A stretch of 64,000 bases of DNA from Bacteroidia bacterium (GCA_009929375.1 SAAO01000007.1:1-64000); one strand, 5' to 3'; numbered from the stretch's first letter, positions 27,811 through 37,800 are shown. Notes: generated by a model from the sequence alone, not told the origin. Made by a program: numbers and translations.

Positions 27811-28186
27811 ATAAATATTTTTATGTTGCTTTTATGGAAGTGATGCACATCCCATATTTTATCTCAATCTTATTTTTGATATTCAAAAAGATATAGTTTG
27901 AAAATTATCTTTTTGAGAACTTCTGTATTAGATAATTAATTATCCCTTTTCAATCAAAATCAAGACTTTATAATTGAGTTTCAATTTTGAAAGCGGGTGC
28001 AAAGATAGGAATTAATATGCAAAAAATAAAAAATGCTTATTTGATATTTAAACCTTATGAATTAAATTGCTGTATATCATATAATTATTTGGCAATAAGA
28101 ATAAATACATTAAAATAGTATAAGACGTTTCATATATCAGCATTATGAATAACAATACGAGTTTTTCAGGATTAAAAATATTGAAC
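27811..28186. other. AT-rich intergenic region between fabD and rsmG
   Basis: The gap between the divergent genes fabD and rsmG. It contains the fabD -7 element; otherwise I see no gene, repeat or RNA. Confidence 0.5.
28000..28007 (-). promoter_or_regulatory. Possible -7 element of fabD
   Basis: Minus-strand TATCTTTG, a strong match, but about 250 bases before fabD. Confidence 0.45.
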
Positions 28187-28194
28187 TAACTTTG
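28187..28194 (+). promoter_or_regulatory. -7 element of rsmG
   Basis: TAACTTTG, 24 bases before the rsmG start. Confidence 0.65.
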
Positions 28195-28218
28195 TATTCA
28201 TATTAAACATATCGCTCA

Positions 28219-28839
28219 ATGGAACAAATAAAAAAATACTTTCCTGATTTAGAAACAGCACAAATTGCTCAATTTGAAGCATTATATGATTTGTATCTTG
28301 ACTGGAACTCTAAAATTAATGTGATTTCGCGTAAAGATATTGAAAATCTCTACGAACATCATGTGCTTCATTCATTGGCTATTGCACAGGTTATCAGGTT
28401 TAAACCGGGTACAACAATTTTGGATGTGGGTACCGGAGGCGGTTTTCCCGGCATTCCACTGGCCATAATGTTTCCGGAGGTAAAGTTTACGCTGATTGAT
28501 TCAATAGGTAAAAAAATTAAAGTAGGAACTGAAGTTTCGAATGCTATTGACTTAAAAAACATAGTGTTGAAACACGAGCGTGTACAGGAAGAAAAAGCAA
28601 AATTTGATTTTGTGGTGAGTCGGGCGGTAATGCCACTCGACGACTTAGTGAAACTTGTGAAAAAAAATATAGCATCTCAGGCTAGAAATGCAATGCCAAA
28701 CGGACTTATATGTCTGAAAGGTGGTGAGTTACAGCACGAAATACTTCCATATAAAAATATTGCAGATACATACGAAATCAGTGATTATTTCAGAGAAGAA
28801 TTTTTTAAAACCAAGAAAGTGGTTTATGTGCCGATGTAA
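28219..28839 (+). CDS. rsmG: 16S rRNA (guanine527-N7)-methyltransferase
   Basis: 206 residues. The SAM-binding motif DVGTGGGFPGIPLAIMFP (about 71-88) and NVISRKDIENLYEHHVLHSL (about 35-54) are diagnostic for RsmG/GidB, which methylates G527 in the 530 loop of 16S rRNA; loss of it in other bacteria gives low-level streptomycin resistance. It has its own promoter. The next gene follows 56 bases later. Confidence 0.95.
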   Translation: MEQIKKYFPDLETAQIAQFEALYDLYLDWNSKINVISRKDIENLYEHHVLHSLAIAQVIRFKPGTTILDVGTGGGFPGIPLAIMFPEVKFTLIDSIGKKIKVGTEVSNAIDLKNIVLKHERVQEEKAKFDFVVSRAVMPLDDLVKLVKKNIASQARNAMPNGLICLKGGELQHEILPYKNIADTYEISDYFREEFFKTKKVVYVPM

Positions 28840-28895
28840 AAGATAAAAGAACAAAGATAAAATACTACTAATTAATACATTGCCCCCAAAAACAT

Positions 28896-29531
28896 ATGAC
28901 AATTAAGACATTTACATTCAGTCCGTTTCAGGAAAATACATATCTCGTTTTCGATGAAACTCACGAGGCTGTTTTGATTGATGCCGGTTGTTTCAATGAG
29001 AACGAACAAAATCAATTAAAAAACTATATTCAGGAGAATAATCTGAATTTAAAACGTTTGCTGAACACGCATTTACACCTTGATCATCAGTTTGGAAATC
29101 GTTTTGTGACAGAAACTTACGGTATAAAACCTGAAGCTGCTAAGGAAGACGAATTTTTGATTGACCGAATGCCGAATCAGGCTAGAATGTTTGGTTTGCC
29201 ATTTAGTGGTGAGGCTCAGGCACTTGGAGCTCATATTATAGATAATCAGGAATTTAGCGTAGGAAATATGAAGTTTAAAGCCCTGCATGTGCCCGGACAT
29301 TCGCCCGGAAGTATGGCATTTTACTTTGAAAATGAAGGCGTTTTGTTTGCCGGCGATGTGCTTTTCAATGGATCGATCGGGAGAACGGATCTTGAGCAGG
29401 GTGATTATGCCACATTAATACGTGCTATTCAAAACAGGTTACTGCCCCTACCCGACTCTACTGTGGTTTATTCAGGACATGGGCCAACCACTACTATTGG
29501 AAATGAAAAAGTAAATAATCCGTATTTATAA
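28896..29531 (+). CDS. Metallo-beta-lactamase-fold hydrolase, glyoxalase II-like
   Basis: 211 residues. Metal motif THLHLDHQFGN (about residues 58-68), further ligands in HVPGHSPGSMAF (near 133), FAGDVLF and YSGHGPTTTIGNE at the C-terminus. The short form without the glyoxalase II C-terminal domain matches YcbL-type hydrolases, active on thioesters such as lactoylglutathione in some bacteria. The substrate here is unknown. Ends in a two-way terminator shared with uvrB. Confidence 0.88.
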   Translation: MTIKTFTFSPFQENTYLVFDETHEAVLIDAGCFNENEQNQLKNYIQENNLNLKRLLNTHLHLDHQFGNRFVTETYGIKPEAAKEDEFLIDRMPNQARMFGLPFSGEAQALGAHIIDNQEFSVGNMKFKALHVPGHSPGSMAFYFENEGVLFAGDVLFNGSIGRTDLEQGDYATLIRAIQNRLLPLPDSTVVYSGHGPTTTIGNEKVNNPYL

Positions 29532-29536
29532 TACAC

Positions 29537-29578
29537 AAATTAAAAAGTTCTGAATTCAAATTCAGGACTTTTTAATTA
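29537..29578. terminator. Bidirectional terminator between the hydrolase gene and uvrB
   Basis: Arms of about 17 bases with one mismatch at 29538-29554 and 29561-29577, with A and T tracts on both sides, so it can serve both converging genes. The right arm overlaps the uvrB stop codon. Confidence 0.85.
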
Positions 29579-31573
29579 TTTGGTTTTCAGCAAGTCTTCG
29601 AGTTTAATAAGTTCATCACGTAGTTGAGCTGCTTCAAGGAATTCAAGCTTCTTAGCAGCATCTTGCATGGCTTTCTTAGTGCGCGCAATGGCTTTTTCAA
29701 GAGCCGCTTTCGACATATATTGAACCACAGGATCGGCTGCAATATGAGGACGGTGTTCAGCTTCAACATATGCCTGTTCCTGTTTGCTGAGCGCACTTCG
29801 CTCACCTTTTACAATAGCCTGAGGTGTAATTCCATGTTTTTCGTTGTATGCAAGCTGTTTTTCGCGACGGCGATTAGTCTCGTTTATGGTTTTTTCCATA
29901 CTGTCAGTAATCTTATCAGCATACATTATTACCTTGCCATTCAGATTTCGGGCAGCACGTCCGGCCGTTTGAGTGAGTGAGCGGTGTGAACGCAGGAAAC
30001 CTTCTTTGTCAGCATCCAGAATCGCCACCAACGAAACTTCGGGAAGGTCGAGTCCCTCACGCAAAAGATTCACTCCGATTAATACGTCATAAATACCCCG
30101 ACGCAGGTCTTCCATAATCTGAACACGATCAAGTGTATCCACATCCGAGTGAATATAATTGCAGCGAACGCCCATTTTTGCCAGGTAATCAGTAAGCTCT
30201 TCGGCCATACGCTTTGTTAGTGTGGTTACCAACACACGTTCTTCTTTTTCAACACGTTGCTGTATTTCTTCGAGCAAGTCATCAATCTGATTCAGACTTG
30301 GACGTACATCGATTATCGGATCGAGCAATCCGGTAGGACGAATGAGCTGATCGATCACAATTCCTTCTGAATTTTGAAGTTCGTAATCGGCCGGAGTAGC
30401 ACTTACATAGATGGTTTGAGGTGTTAGTTTTTCAAATTCCTCGAATTGTAGTGGACGATTGTCGCGTGCTGCCGGAAGACGAAAACCGTATTCTACCAGA
30501 TTCAGTTTTCGGGCTGCATCACCACCGTACATGGCTCTTATTTGCGGAATTGTCACGTGGCTTTCGTCGATTACCATTAAATAATCCTTCGGAAAATAAT
30601 CGAGCAAACAGAAAGGACGACTACCGGGAGGTCTGCCATCGAAGTAGCGCGAATAATTCTCAATTCCGGTGCAATATCCGAGTTCCTTAATCATCTCCAA
30701 ATCGTAATTTACCCTTTCGTAAATACGTTTGGCTTCGTAGTTTTTCCCAACCGACTGAAAGTACTCTACCTGTAGTTGCAAATCATTTTCGATGTGCGAA
30801 ATAGCCTGAGCAATACGTTCTTTGGTAGTAACAAAGATACTTGCCGGGTAAATTTTATATGCATCGAAATGTTCCATTACATTCAGATTTACCGGATCGA
30901 GCGTGAGTATTTCATCAATTTCGTCGCCCCAGAAAACGACCCGCAAAACAAAATCACTGTAAGCCAGATAAATATCAACAGTATCACCTTTTACCCTGAA
31001 ATTTCCACGGTTTAGCTCAATCTCGTTTCGCGAATACAAACTATCCACCAGATTTCTCAGGAAAGCATTGCGGACAAATTTCTGTCCTCTGTGTATTTCT
31101 ATTACGTTGCTGGTGAAATCTTCCGGATTACCAATACCGTAAAGACACGACACCGAAGAAACCACCAACACATCTCTCCTACCCGACAATAAAGCTGAAG
31201 TTGTTGATAATCTGAGTTTTTCTATTTCCTGATTAATAGAAAGGTCTTTTTCAATATATGTATCGGAAACAGGAAGATATGCTTCGGGTTGATAATAATC
31301 ATAGTACGAAACAAAATATTCAACAGCATTATCGGGGAAAAAAGCTTTGAATTCGCTGTATAACTGTGCGGCAAGTGTCTTGTTATGACTCAGCACAAGT
31401 GTTGGTCTGTTCACCTGATTCACCACATTGGCTACAGTAAATGTTTTTCCCGAACCGGTTACTCCAAGCAAAGTCTGAAAAGGAATGCCCGAGTTGAGCC
31501 CATCCACCAGTTGTCTGATGGCTTCGGGTTGATCGCCGGTTGGTTTGTAGGGAGATGTAAGTTTAAAAGGCAT
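29576..31573 (-). CDS. uvrB: Excinuclease ABC subunit B
   Basis: 665 residues. Walker A GVTGSGKT (about 37-44), the beta-hairpin region YYDYYQPEAY (about 91-100), helicase motifs DESHVTIPQI and YIHSDVDTLDRV, VTTLTKRMAEELTDYL, and a C-terminal UVR motif (AAKKLEFLEAAQLRDELIKL, near 638-657) for UvrC contact. Loads on damaged DNA in nucleotide excision repair. Follows the PspC gene by 46 bases. Confidence 0.97.
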   Translation of the reverse strand: MPFKLTSPYKPTGDQPEAIRQLVDGLNSGIPFQTLLGVTGSGKTFTVANVVNQVNRPTLVLSHNKTLAAQLYSEFKAFFPDNAVEYFVSYYDYYQPEAYLPVSDTYIEKDLSINQEIEKLRLSTTSALLSGRRDVLVVSSVSCLYGIGNPEDFTSNVIEIHRGQKFVRNAFLRNLVDSLYSRNEIELNRGNFRVKGDTVDIYLAYSDFVLRVVFWGDEIDEILTLDPVNLNVMEHFDAYKIYPASIFVTTKERIAQAISHIENDLQLQVEYFQSVGKNYEAKRIYERVNYDLEMIKELGYCTGIENYSRYFDGRPPGSRPFCLLDYFPKDYLMVIDESHVTIPQIRAMYGGDAARKLNLVEYGFRLPAARDNRPLQFEEFEKLTPQTIYVSATPADYELQNSEGIVIDQLIRPTGLLDPIIDVRPSLNQIDDLLEEIQQRVEKEERVLVTTLTKRMAEELTDYLAKMGVRCNYIHSDVDTLDRVQIMEDLRRGIYDVLIGVNLLREGLDLPEVSLVAILDADKEGFLRSHRSLTQTAGRAARNLNGKVIMYADKITDSMEKTINETNRRREKQLAYNEKHGITPQAIVKGERSALSKQEQAYVEAEHRPHIAADPVVQYMSKAALEKAIARTKKAMQDAAKKLEFLEAAQLRDELIKLEDLLKTK

Positions 31574-31619
31574 TACAGACTACAGTTTGAAAGATTTTTA
31601 CGAAAGCGTGAAATTCGGG

Positions 31620-31811
31620 TTATTGTTCCGCTTGAGGCATTACAATTGCAAGAATAATGTAAAGCAGAAGTCCCGGAAACCCGGCTGAAAAAAATGAAAG
31701 AAGTACATAAGCAATTCTTACCAATGTTGGATCAAAGTCAAAATACTCAGCAATACCGGCACAAACGCCTGATATCATTTTGTTTTGGGAGCGCCTTAAT
31801 TTCTTTTGCAT
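31620..31811 (-). CDS. PspC-domain small membrane protein
   Basis: 63 residues, almost wholly a PspC domain: KKLRRSQNKMISGVCAGIAE then YFDFDPTLVRIAYVLLSFF, with one or two membrane segments (about 30-58). PspC domains are envelope-stress sensor parts or stand-alone proteins of unknown role; no pspA or pspB is nearby. Lies 46 bases upstream of uvrB in the same direction. Confidence 0.9.
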   Translation of the reverse strand: MQKKLRRSQNKMISGVCAGIAEYFDFDPTLVRIAYVLLSFFSAGFPGLLLYIILAIVMPQAEQ

Positions 31812-31923
31812 ATAAATTTGAATTATAAATAAGTTTACAAAGTAACAAAAAAGCTTTCAAAAAATGAAATCCAAAGGTGATTCGTATGAGTCTGTAACAA
31901 TTAATTTTTTCAGAAAAAAATTG

Positions 31924-31931
31924 TATCTTTG
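31924..31931 (+). promoter_or_regulatory. -7 element of proS
   Basis: TATCTTTG, 58 bases before the proS start. Confidence 0.65.
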
Positions 31932-31989
31932 CAGTCCGGATTTAAAAATACCGATGATCATTTATAATCAGCAAATTACAATATAAAAT

Positions 31990-33462
31990 ATGGCAAAAGA
32001 ACTAACACCGAGAAGCGAAAATTATTCTCAATGGTACAACGACCTTGTTATTAAAGCCGATCTGGCCGAAAATTCGGCAGTTCGTGGTTGTATGGTTATT
32101 AAACCTTACGGATATGCAATATGGGAAAAAATGCAGGCGGAACTAGACCGCATGTTTAAGGAAACCGGACATGTAAACGCATATTTTCCGTTGTTTATCC
32201 CCAAGTCGTTTTTGAGTAAGGAAGCCGATCACGTGGAAGGATTTGCCAAAGAATGTGCAGTGGTTACACACTATCGTCTTAAAAACAGTCCCGATGGAAA
32301 AGGTGTGGTTGTGGATCCCGAAGCCAAACTCGAAGAAGAACTTATTGTACGTCCTACTTCCGAAACAATTATCTGGAGTACATATAAAAACTGGATTCAG
32401 TCGTATCGTGATCTTCCAATTCTGGTAAATCAGTGGGCAAATGTGGTTCGCTGGGAAATGCGTACACGCTTATTCCTTCGCACAGCTGAGTTCTTGTGGC
32501 AGGAAGGTCACACAGCACATGCTACCGAAGAAGAAGCAATGACTGAAGCCAAACAAATGCTTGAAGTATATGCTACTTTTGCCGAAAACTTTATGGCTGT
32601 ACCTGTGCTCAAAGGAGTGAAATCTGCCAACGAACGTTTTGCCGGAGCTTTGGAAACATTTTGTATAGAAGCACTTATGCAGGATGGAAAAGCACTTCAG
32701 GCCGGAACTTCACACTTCCTTGGTCAGAATTTTGCAAAAGCTTTCGATGTAACTTTTGTGGATAAAAACAACAAACAGGAATATGTCTGGGCAACTTCTT
32801 GGGGTGTGTCAACACGCCTTATGGGTGCACTTATCATGACACATTCTGATGACAATGGTTTGGTTCTTCCTCCAAAACTTGCTCCTTTCCAGGTAGTTAT
32901 AGTTCCGATTTATAAAAATGAGGAACAACTTTCGGCTATCAGCGAAAAAGTAAACGAGTTACTGCCTAAACTGAAAGCTTTGGGTATTTCAGTAAAATTC
33001 GATAACAACGATACTAAAAAACCAGGTTGGAAATTTGCAGAATACGAATTAAAAGGTGTTCCTGTGCGTTTGGCGATGGGTGCGCGTGACCTTGAAAACG
33101 GAACAGTTGAAGTAGCCCGTCGCGATACATTAAGTAAAGAAACTGTATCGCTGGAAGGTATCGAAAACTATATCGCTCAGTTGCTCGAAGATATTCAACA
33201 GAATATTTACAAGAAAGCTTTTGATTACCGTGCTTCTGTGACCCGCGAAGTAAATTCTTACGATGAGTTTAAGGTAGAAATTGAAAAAGGCGGATTTTTG
33301 CTTTGTCATTGGGATGGAACACCCGAAACTGAGGAAAAAATTAAAGAAGATACAAAAGCAACAATTCGCTGTATCCCTATCGCCGGAGATAAAACTCCCG
33401 GAGTTTGTATGGTTACCGGAAAACCTTCGGCAGGTCGTGTGGTTTTTGCAAGAGCGTATTAA
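31990..33462 (+). CDS. proS: Prolyl-tRNA synthetase, eukaryote/archaea-like short type
   Basis: 490 residues. Class II motifs: motif 1 region [21 protein letters not shown] (about 117-126), motif 2 [16 protein letters not shown] (about 161-176), and motif 3 with [17 protein letters not shown] (near 275). It lacks the bacterial YbaK-type editing insertion, and has the extra C-terminal domain of the archaeal-type enzyme (about 400-490). Charges tRNA-Pro. It has its own promoter and terminator. Confidence 0.96.
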   Translation: MAKELTPRSENYSQWYNDLVIKADLAENSAVRGCMVIKPYGYAIWEKMQAELDRMFKETGHVNAYFPLFIPKSFLSKEADHVEGFAKECAVVTHYRLKNSPDGKGVVVDPEAKLEEELIVRPTSETIIWSTYKNWIQSYRDLPILVNQWANVVRWEMRTRLFLRTAEFLWQEGHTAHATEEEAMTEAKQMLEVYATFAENFMAVPVLKGVKSANERFAGALETFCIEALMQDGKALQAGTSHFLGQNFAKAFDVTFVDKNNKQEYVWATSWGVSTRLMGALIMTHSDDNGLVLPPKLAPFQVVIVPIYKNEEQLSAISEKVNELLPKLKALGISVKFDNNDTKKPGWKFAEYELKGVPVRLAMGARDLENGTVEVARRDTLSKETVSLEGIENYIAQLLEDIQQNIYKKAFDYRASVTREVNSYDEFKVEIEKGGFLLCHWDGTPETEEKIKEDTKATIRCIPIAGDKTPGVCMVTGKPSAGRVVFARAY

Positions 33463-33469
33463 AACTCTA

Positions 33470-33493
33470 TTTGAAGATTTGAAGATTTGAAAA
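33470..33493 (+). repeat. 8-base tandem repeat just after the proS stop
   Basis: Units TTTGAAGA, TTTGAAGA, TTTGAAAA, beginning 8 bases after the stop codon. The same unit occurs after the ruvX and ZIP genes. Confidence 0.7.
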
Positions 33494-33605
33494 TTCACCA
33501 TCGCAGACAGATTCTGAAAATTTGATGATTATTGAATAACGAAATCAGTTTTTGCGAATTGCTGATAATTAAATATTTAAATGTTTTTATGTTCGTATAA
33601 AAGTA

Positions 33606-33638
33606 AGGAGATGCTATTCAGCATCTCCTTTTTTTATG
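33606..33638 (+). terminator. Intrinsic terminator after proS
   Basis: Perfect arms AGGAGATGC (33606-33614) and GCATCTCCT (33621-33629) followed by seven T. Confidence 0.92.
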
Positions 33639-33797
33639 TTATAGGCTGTGAATATAGAATCGTATTTATAATTGTTGATAACTTTTCTTTGTCGTTGTTA
33701 AATAATAAATGAATAAACAGTAGGAAAACCCATTAAAATTTATAACCTTTGTGAAATTATATTCTTAAAATATTGTACAAACTTTAATTTAAACATT

Positions 33798-34364
33798 ATG
33801 GAATTTCTCACTGATCTTGACCCGCTGCTTCGAACGTTCTGGTTTGTAGCTATACCTGCCACGGTGATTTTTGCCATTCAAACGATTATGACCTTTATAG
33901 GTGTCGATTCCTCGGAAGGACTTGAGGCCGATTTCGACAGTAATCTTGATGGTGGCGATGCGCCTTTCCAACTTTTTTCCTTTCGAAATCTGATAAACTT
34001 TCTGCTGGGATTTGGCTGGACCGGAGTTTCATTTTATAATCTTATCCCGAGTAAAATTATACTGATAGTGACTGCTGTTTTGGTTGGTGCACTTTTCGTG
34101 TATGTTTTCTTTCTCGTAATCACTCAATTAATGAAACTTAGCGAAAATGCAAGTTTTAAAATTGAAGAAACAAAAAATAAGACTGCTGAAGTGTACCTTA
34201 CAATTCCCGGAAATATGGAAGGAAAAGGAAAAGTGCTGATCAGTGTAAGAGGATCTGTCAGAGAGCTTGAAGCTATGACAAAAGGCGAAAAAATATCGTC
34301 AGGTTCTGCTGTAAAAATTCTAAGCATCGAAAATGAAAGTATACTACTCGTTGAAAAAATCTGA
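33798..34364 (+). CDS. NfeD-like membrane protein with OB-fold domain
   Basis: 188 residues. Three hydrophobic segments (about 12-35, 60-78 and 85-110) are followed by a small soluble domain (about 125-188) with GKGKVLISVRGSVREL, matching the OB-fold of NfeD/YuaF/YqiJ proteins. These pair with flotillins in bacterial membranes, and here the flotillin gene is 31 bases downstream. It probably helps organise a flotillin assembly in the membrane. Confidence 0.85.
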   Translation: MEFLTDLDPLLRTFWFVAIPATVIFAIQTIMTFIGVDSSEGLEADFDSNLDGGDAPFQLFSFRNLINFLLGFGWTGVSFYNLIPSKIILIVTAVLVGALFVYVFFLVITQLMKLSENASFKIEETKNKTAEVYLTIPGNMEGKGKVLISVRGSVRELEAMTKGEKISSGSAVKILSIENESILLVEKI

Positions 34365-34395
34365 ATAAATAATACTAACTAATAATCAAAAATTT

Positions 34396-35916
34396 ATGAT
34401 TTCACCAATTTACATTATCATTATTCTGGCGGTGGTTGTGTTTGTAACTATTTCGGCACTTGTGTCACGTTACAAACGATGTCCATCTGATAAAATTCTT
34501 GTCGTTTACGGAAGAACCGGAGGAACTTCGGCCAAGTGTATTCACGGAGGAGGCGCATTTATATGGCCTGTTATTCAGGACTATGCGTATCTTGATCTTC
34601 GCCCTCTTTCTATCGAAGCCAATCTGACAAACGCCCTTAGCCGTCAGAACATTCGTGTGGATGTTCCCTGTCGTTTTACGATTGCAATTTCAACTGAACA
34701 CGAAAATATGAATTCTGCAGCTGAACGTTTGCTTGGTCTTAATGCCGAACAAATTCAGGATTTGGCAAAGGATATCCTTTTTGGTCAGTTGCGTTTGGTA
34801 ATTGCTACTATGACTATTGAGGAAATCAACTCTGACCGTGATAAATTTTTGGATAACATTTCAAAAAACGTGGACAGTGAGTTGAAAAAAATTGGTTTGA
34901 AGCTGATAAACGTAAACGTAACCGATATTAAAGACGAGTCGGGATACATTGAAGCTTTGGGAAAAGAAGCAGCTGCAAAAGCTATCAACGAAGCAAAAAT
35001 TTCGGTTGCCGAACAGGAAAAAATCGGTGAAACCGGAAAAGCACTTGCCGATCGTGAAAAAGATACGCAAATTGCAGAAACACATCGTGATAGAGACGTA
35101 AAAATAGCTATTACTCAGAAAGACAGAGAAGTAAGCATTGCTCAGGCAATGAAAGATGAGTCGATTGGTAAAGCCGAGGCTGAAAAAGATACCCGCATTA
35201 AAACTTCAGAGGCTAATGCATTGGCTATCAAGGGAGAAAATGAAGCGAAGATATCTATTGCACAATCAGATGCGGCCCGTCGCGAAAAAGAAGCTGAAGC
35301 GCTGAAAATTGCGATTGCTTCGGAAAAAGTACAACAGGCCAAAGCGCTCGAAGAATCATATCATGCTGAGCAGGCAGCTGAAAATGCCCGTGCGGAACGT
35401 GAAAGATCAACTCAAAATGCCAATATTGTGGTTCCTGCGGAAATTGCCAAACAACGTGCTATTATTGAAGCTCAGGCTGAAGCTGAAAGAACGCGTGTTC
35501 AGGCCAAAGGGGAAGCGGATGCTATTTTCGCTAAAATGGAGGCTGAAGCAAAAGGTTTGTACGAAATACTTACCAAACAGGCCGAAGGTTACAAAGAAGT
35601 TGTGGGTGCAGCCGGTGGCGATCCAACTCAGGCATTCCAGTTATTGCTTATCGAAAAGCTTCCTGAGCTTGTAAAAACTCAGGTTGAAGCAGTGAAAAAC
35701 ATAAAAATTGATAAAATTACTGTTTGGGATTCGGGTAACGGAGCTGAAAACGGAAACACTACGACAGCCAATTTTGTGTCGGGTATGATGAAAACTGTAC
35801 CTCCGTTGAATGATCTTTTCAACATGGCCGGATTAAATCTTCCTACTTATCTTAAAGGTCCGAAAGAAGAAACTTCGAATGAAGGAGATAAGGCTGAAGT
35901 TTCAGCTGAAAAATAA
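34396..35916 (+). CDS. Flotillin-like SPFH protein
   Basis: 506 residues. N-terminal membrane segment (about 3-22), SPFH/band 7 domain (about 30-195, including YLDLRPLSIEANLTNALSRQ), then a long coiled coil (about 195-410) rich in Ala/Glu/Lys repeats such as AEAEKDTRI and EAQAEAERTRVQAKGEADA, and a Gly/Asn-rich tail. This is the YqiK/FloT architecture, which forms oligomeric membrane microdomains. The NfeD-like partner is immediately upstream. Terminator at 35943. Confidence 0.92.
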   Translation: MISPIYIIIILAVVVFVTISALVSRYKRCPSDKILVVYGRTGGTSAKCIHGGGAFIWPVIQDYAYLDLRPLSIEANLTNALSRQNIRVDVPCRFTIAISTEHENMNSAAERLLGLNAEQIQDLAKDILFGQLRLVIATMTIEEINSDRDKFLDNISKNVDSELKKIGLKLINVNVTDIKDESGYIEALGKEAAAKAINEAKISVAEQEKIGETGKALADREKDTQIAETHRDRDVKIAITQKDREVSIAQAMKDESIGKAEAEKDTRIKTSEANALAIKGENEAKISIAQSDAARREKEAEALKIAIASEKVQQAKALEESYHAEQAAENARAERERSTQNANIVVPAEIAKQRAIIEAQAEAERTRVQAKGEADAIFAKMEAEAKGLYEILTKQAEGYKEVVGAAGGDPTQAFQLLLIEKLPELVKTQVEAVKNIKIDKITVWDSGNGAENGNTTTANFVSGMMKTVPPLNDLFNMAGLNLPTYLKGPKEETSNEGDKAEVSAEK

Positions 35917-35942
35917 CTGATATTTAATTCTGATATAAAATG

Positions 35943-35984
35943 AAAGACCGGATTCAGCATGAAAACTGAATCCGGTCTTTTTTC
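35943..35984 (+). terminator. Intrinsic terminator after the flotillin gene
   Basis: Perfect 15-bp arms (35943-35957 and 35966-35980) with a T run after the second. Confidence 0.93.
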
Positions 35985-36009
35985 TGTGATTTTGTATTTA
36001 GTATCAGAA

Positions 36010-37668
36010 TTATTTCTTTTTTTGATTTGCTTTGTTGTACAGAAATCGTTTGATTTTTTGTGAAGCTGTTTTTTCAAAAGGCTCATCCATGATATCAACG
36101 CGGTTAATTTGTGAAGCTCTGTTGAGTTTGGCATTCAGTTCTTTTGTAAAATGCTGTATCCATTCCACGTACTTCTCTTTTTTCTCCTCAAACACAGACT
36201 TTAAGTGTGACAAGTTTTTCTCGATAGCTTCAAGATCAAGAATTACTTTTGCCACCAGATATCCATCTTCTTCAACTACAAGTGATTCAACCACATATTG
36301 AGTATTATTAATAACAGATTCGATATCCTCCGGATAAATATTTTCGCCACTTGCCCCGACAATTGTATTTTTCATTCGACCTCTGATAAAAAGGCGTTTC
36401 TTTGAATCGAATTTGCCAAAATCGCCTGTACGAAACCAGCCATCTGCAGTAAGTACTTCTTCTGTAGCTTCAGGATTTTTATAATAGCCAACCATTACGT
36501 TAGGACCTTTTGCCCAGATTTCTCCCACTCCTTTTTTGTCAGGTTCGTTTATTTTTAGCTCCACACCTTCCATTGCATAGCCTGTAGATTGCAATTTTGT
36601 TTGATGAGGTGCTGCTCCGGCTAATAAAGGTGCTGTTTCGGTAAGTCCGTAGCCAATAGCATATGGAAATCGTGCTTCTTTTAGGAAACGCTCAACGCGT
36701 GAATCGAGTTTTGCTCCACCGATGCCAAAAAATTTCAATCGGCCACCAAAAGTCTGATAGAGTTTTTTGCCTGCAATCCGGTGAATTAAAACCCTGAAAA
36801 GCGAAGTTTTATATATCATTCTGGTAAATTTTGATTTTGCAAATTTTGCCTGAATCTGACTTTTATACAATTTCTCCATAATTAGTGGCACCGACAACAT
36901 CATGGTAGGCTTTATTTTGCCCATTGCAGGAATAAGTGAAGCTGCTGTTGGTGGTTTTTCCAGATAATATATTGATGCTCCGTACATTAAAGGATAAAGC
37001 ATTCCGATGGAGTTTTCGTAAGTGTGCGATAGAGGTAAAAATGACAGGAATATATCATGCTCGTTTATTGGAAAAACAGTGTACGACTGCATGGCCACGA
37101 AAGTAATGTTTTTCTGTGTAAGCACAACTCCTTTCGATCGCCCTGTTGTTCCTGATGTATAGATAATTGCAGCAATATCTTCTTCTTTTACTTCAATGTC
37201 ATTCAGATTTTCGGGTTTTGCTGCTGTAATTTCCCCCTGAATTATTGAGAAATCGTCCACCAGAATTTTTGCTTTTAAATCAGGCAGCTCAAGTCCATCT
37301 GTTTTCGATTTTAATCGATCGCTCACAAAAAGTACCTTAGATTCAGAATGTAATAAAACATTTTCAACTTCAGCACGTGTGAAGTCAGGTAAAATGGGTA
37401 CAATTACCAATCCCCTCGCTACCACAGCGAAATATGCAACTACCCAGTTTGGCATATTCTGACAGTATAATGCAACATTATCGCCGGGTTGAAGTCCAAA
37501 GCTATAAAGTAAACCGGCCATTTCATTAATTTTAGCTCCAAGTTCGGCATATTTCATTGTGGCATTACCTTCAACAAATGAAACTGCTGTGTTACCGGAA
37601 AAATGCGTGGTCGAATAGTCGATAAGTGACTTTAAAGTAAGTGGATTTGGAGTAATCTTTTTGTACAT
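36010..37668 (-). CDS. AMP-binding long-chain acyl-CoA ligase-like enzyme
   Basis: 552 residues. ANL-superfamily motifs: IIYTSGTTGRSKGVVLTQ (about 168-185, phosphate loop), YGLTETAPLL (near 338), GWFRTGDFG (near 415) and the C-terminal hinge KKRLFIRGRMKNTIVGASGE. It activates a carboxylic acid as acyl-AMP and transfers it to CoA or a carrier; similarity is closest to FadD-type ligases, but the chain length cannot be read. Own promoter at 37704. Confidence 0.9.
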   Translation of the reverse strand: MYKKITPNPLTLKSLIDYSTTHFSGNTAVSFVEGNATMKYAELGAKINEMAGLLYSFGLQPGDNVALYCQNMPNWVVAYFAVVARGLVIVPILPDFTRAEVENVLLHSESKVLFVSDRLKSKTDGLELPDLKAKILVDDFSIIQGEITAAKPENLNDIEVKEEDIAAIIYTSGTTGRSKGVVLTQKNITFVAMQSYTVFPINEHDIFLSFLPLSHTYENSIGMLYPLMYGASIYYLEKPPTAASLIPAMGKIKPTMMLSVPLIMEKLYKSQIQAKFAKSKFTRMIYKTSLFRVLIHRIAGKKLYQTFGGRLKFFGIGGAKLDSRVERFLKEARFPYAIGYGLTETAPLLAGAAPHQTKLQSTGYAMEGVELKINEPDKKGVGEIWAKGPNVMVGYYKNPEATEEVLTADGWFRTGDFGKFDSKKRLFIRGRMKNTIVGASGENIYPEDIESVINNTQYVVESLVVEEDGYLVAKVILDLEAIEKNLSHLKSVFEEKKEKYVEWIQHFTKELNAKLNRASQINRVDIMDEPFEKTASQKIKRFLYNKANQKKK

Positions 37669-37703
37669 CGAAATAACTTTTTTTACATTTTTTTATTTGT
37701 GTA

Positions 37704-37711
37704 CAAATATA
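37704..37711 (-). promoter_or_regulatory. -7 element of the acyl-CoA ligase gene
   Basis: Minus-strand TATATTTG, 36 bases before the start. Confidence 0.55.
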
Positions 37712-37800
37712 GCAATTTCCAATTATTTACTGCACAATTATCACTTTTTTGTGCAATTTATTTCCGATATTTTATTTATTTTATTGAAAAACAGATTTGT

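Larger units (their letters stand above)
33463..33797. other. Intergenic region between proS and the NfeD-like gene
   Basis: 335 bases with no gene. It holds an 8-base tandem repeat (33470-33493) and the proS terminator (33606). No perfect -7 match was found before 33798; TAACCTTTG at about 33750 has one base too many. Confidence 0.5.
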
